From: an uncultured Lachnospiraceae bacterium
GTDB lineage: Bacteria; Bacillota_A; Clostridia; Lachnospirales; Lachnospiraceae
NCBI GenBank assembly: GCA_947564305.1
Contig: CANOBT010000135.1
Location: 1 to 14,958, forward strand
Direction of reading: 5' to 3'
Length of the DNA stretch: 14,958 nucleotides
Positions 14,423 through 14,958 of the stretch are shown here, piece after piece. Under the pieces are notes generated by a model. It was given only the letters and a program-made list of their open reading frames with translations, was not told where the DNA came from and did no database searches. The position numbers and the translations under genes were made by a program. Positions within the stretch are counted from its first letter, which is position 1. Each line of letters starts with the position of its first letter.

Positions 14423-14739
14423 TTCTGCTCCTCCCATTTTCCAAGACCGTCCTGCGTCTCTATTACCATTCCATCTTCTACCAGCGTAACACAAGTACGG
14501 ACATTCGGGTCTCCGTTCACCGTCATCACACAGTTTGTACACCGCCCGATTCCGCAGAAATATCCCCTTGGCTCGTGCTTCTTGGCGCTGATATTCTGAA
14601 CCTTGATCCCATTTGCCAGAAGCGCTGACAGGATTGGTTCTCCTTCCCTCGCGGGAATCTTCTTACCGTCTACGGTGATCCAGACTTCTTTCTTTTCTTC
14701 CAGATCGCCCAAGATAATATGATTCTCTATTCTGGACAT
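14419..14739 (-). CDS. Small [2Fe-2S] subunit of the dehydrogenase complex (HcnA-like)
   Basis: This 106-residue protein carries a plant-type/Hcn-type [2Fe-2S] motif, C62-x4-C67-x2-C70-x12-C83. The fold is that of the small N-terminal subunits of Hcn, sarcosine and hydroxyproline oxidases (VDGKKIPAREGEPILSALLANGI). The ATG at 14739 is chosen because AGGAGG lies about 7 bases upstream and residues before it (FGQRGGYK) do not match the family. It begins one base after the stop of the DAO gene and overlaps the FAD gene by 4 bases. It should sit between the DAO subunit and the FAD subunit and carry electrons. Confidence 0.85.
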   Translation of the reverse strand: MSRIENHIILGDLEEKKEVWITVDGKKIPAREGEPILSALLANGIKVQNISAKKHEPRGYFCGIGRCTNCVMTVNGDPNVRTCVTLVEDGMVIETQDGLGKWEEQK

Positions 14740-14740
14740 T

Positions 14741-14958
14741 TTATATCCTCCTCTCTGCCCGAAGACCGCCCGGCTCACCCTGGCCTGTCATCATCCTGCA
14801 GGCATGCATTCCGACTGCCGGTCCGATCGCATATCCGCAGAAACCTGTCACTGCATAATAAACACCCGGATAATCCTCCACTTCACCGATATATGGCAGC
14901 CTTTCCGGCGTAAATCCTTTAAATCCCGACCAGCTTCTCAATATATTAAGCTTCTTGA
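14741..14958 (-). CDS. C-terminal end of a DAO-family FAD-dependent amino acid oxidase/dehydrogenase (partial)
   Basis: The frame is open to the window edge, so about 72 C-terminal residues are seen and the N-terminal FAD-binding part lies outside. The segment reads SWSGFKGFTPERLPYIG, then GVYYAVTGFCGYAIGPAVG. It corresponds to the end of D-amino acid oxidase-fold enzymes such as sarcosine oxidase, proline dehydrogenase beta and HcnC. It should be the catalytic flavin subunit that oxidises the amine, passing electrons to the small iron-sulfur subunit. The substrate cannot be assigned from this part. A TTG codon at 14941 is internal, not a start, because the frame continues upstream. Confidence 0.85.
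   Translation of the reverse strand, partial: KKLNILRSWSGFKGFTPERLPYIGEVEDYPGVYYAVTGFCGYAIGPAVGMHACRMMTGQGEPGGLRAERRI

Overview
The window reads as a low-to-mid GC Firmicute, most likely a gut-type clostridium of the Lachnospiraceae. Signs are strong AGGAGG ribosome binding sites, dense short operons, Rpn/PD-(D/E)XK transposase debris, and several regulator families side by side. The family-level placement is inference; no rRNA or tRNA is present to confirm it.

Left part (1-1880) is eroded accessory DNA. It holds two short C-terminal remnants on the + strand (the second Rpn-transposase-like, with a 12-bp tandem repeat) and an intact SRAP/HMCES-type DNA-protein crosslinking protein on the - strand. 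The SRAP gene is preceded in frame by the stub of a metallophosphoesterase. Next comes a small - strand transcription unit with a MerR-type promoter and a terminator but only a broken reading frame between them.

Middle part (1881-5880) is a regulator cluster. A GNAT acetyltransferase gene killed by one in-frame stop follows a LysR regulator on the - strand. Divergently, a MerR regulator with a GyrI-like effector domain is followed by a two-TM YcxB-like protein. A convergent TauE/SafE permease has an almost textbook MerR-type promoter (19-bp spacer, central dyad). The promoter of the degraded unit at 1824-1854 is nearly the same, so the local MerR protein probably controls both.

The next operon (5896-9860, - strand) encodes, in transcription order, a 59-residue single-TM protein that is easily missed, an NCS1 (cytosine/hydantoin-type) permease, a phosphate-binding TIM-barrel protein and an FGGY carbohydrate kinase, and ends at a terminator. 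A DeoR-type regulator is divergent from it, with repeated operator-like sequences between. The layout is uptake, then phosphorylation, then aldolase/epimerase-like processing of a small molecule whose identity I cannot name.

Right part (10847-14958, - strand) is a redox operon running in from outside the window. It encodes the C-terminal end of a DAO-family FAD oxidase/dehydrogenase, a small [2Fe-2S] subunit, an FAD/NAD(P)-type disulfide-oxidoreductase-fold subunit, a three-cluster iron-sulfur protein (2x[4Fe-4S] plus a BFD-type [2Fe-2S]) and an AGCS amino-acid:cation symporter. This matches the HcnABC / hydroxyproline dehydrogenase / opine and sarcosine oxidase superfamily. The BFD domain has moved from the FAD subunit to a ferredoxin. 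The substrate is probably an amino or imino acid brought in by the symporter.
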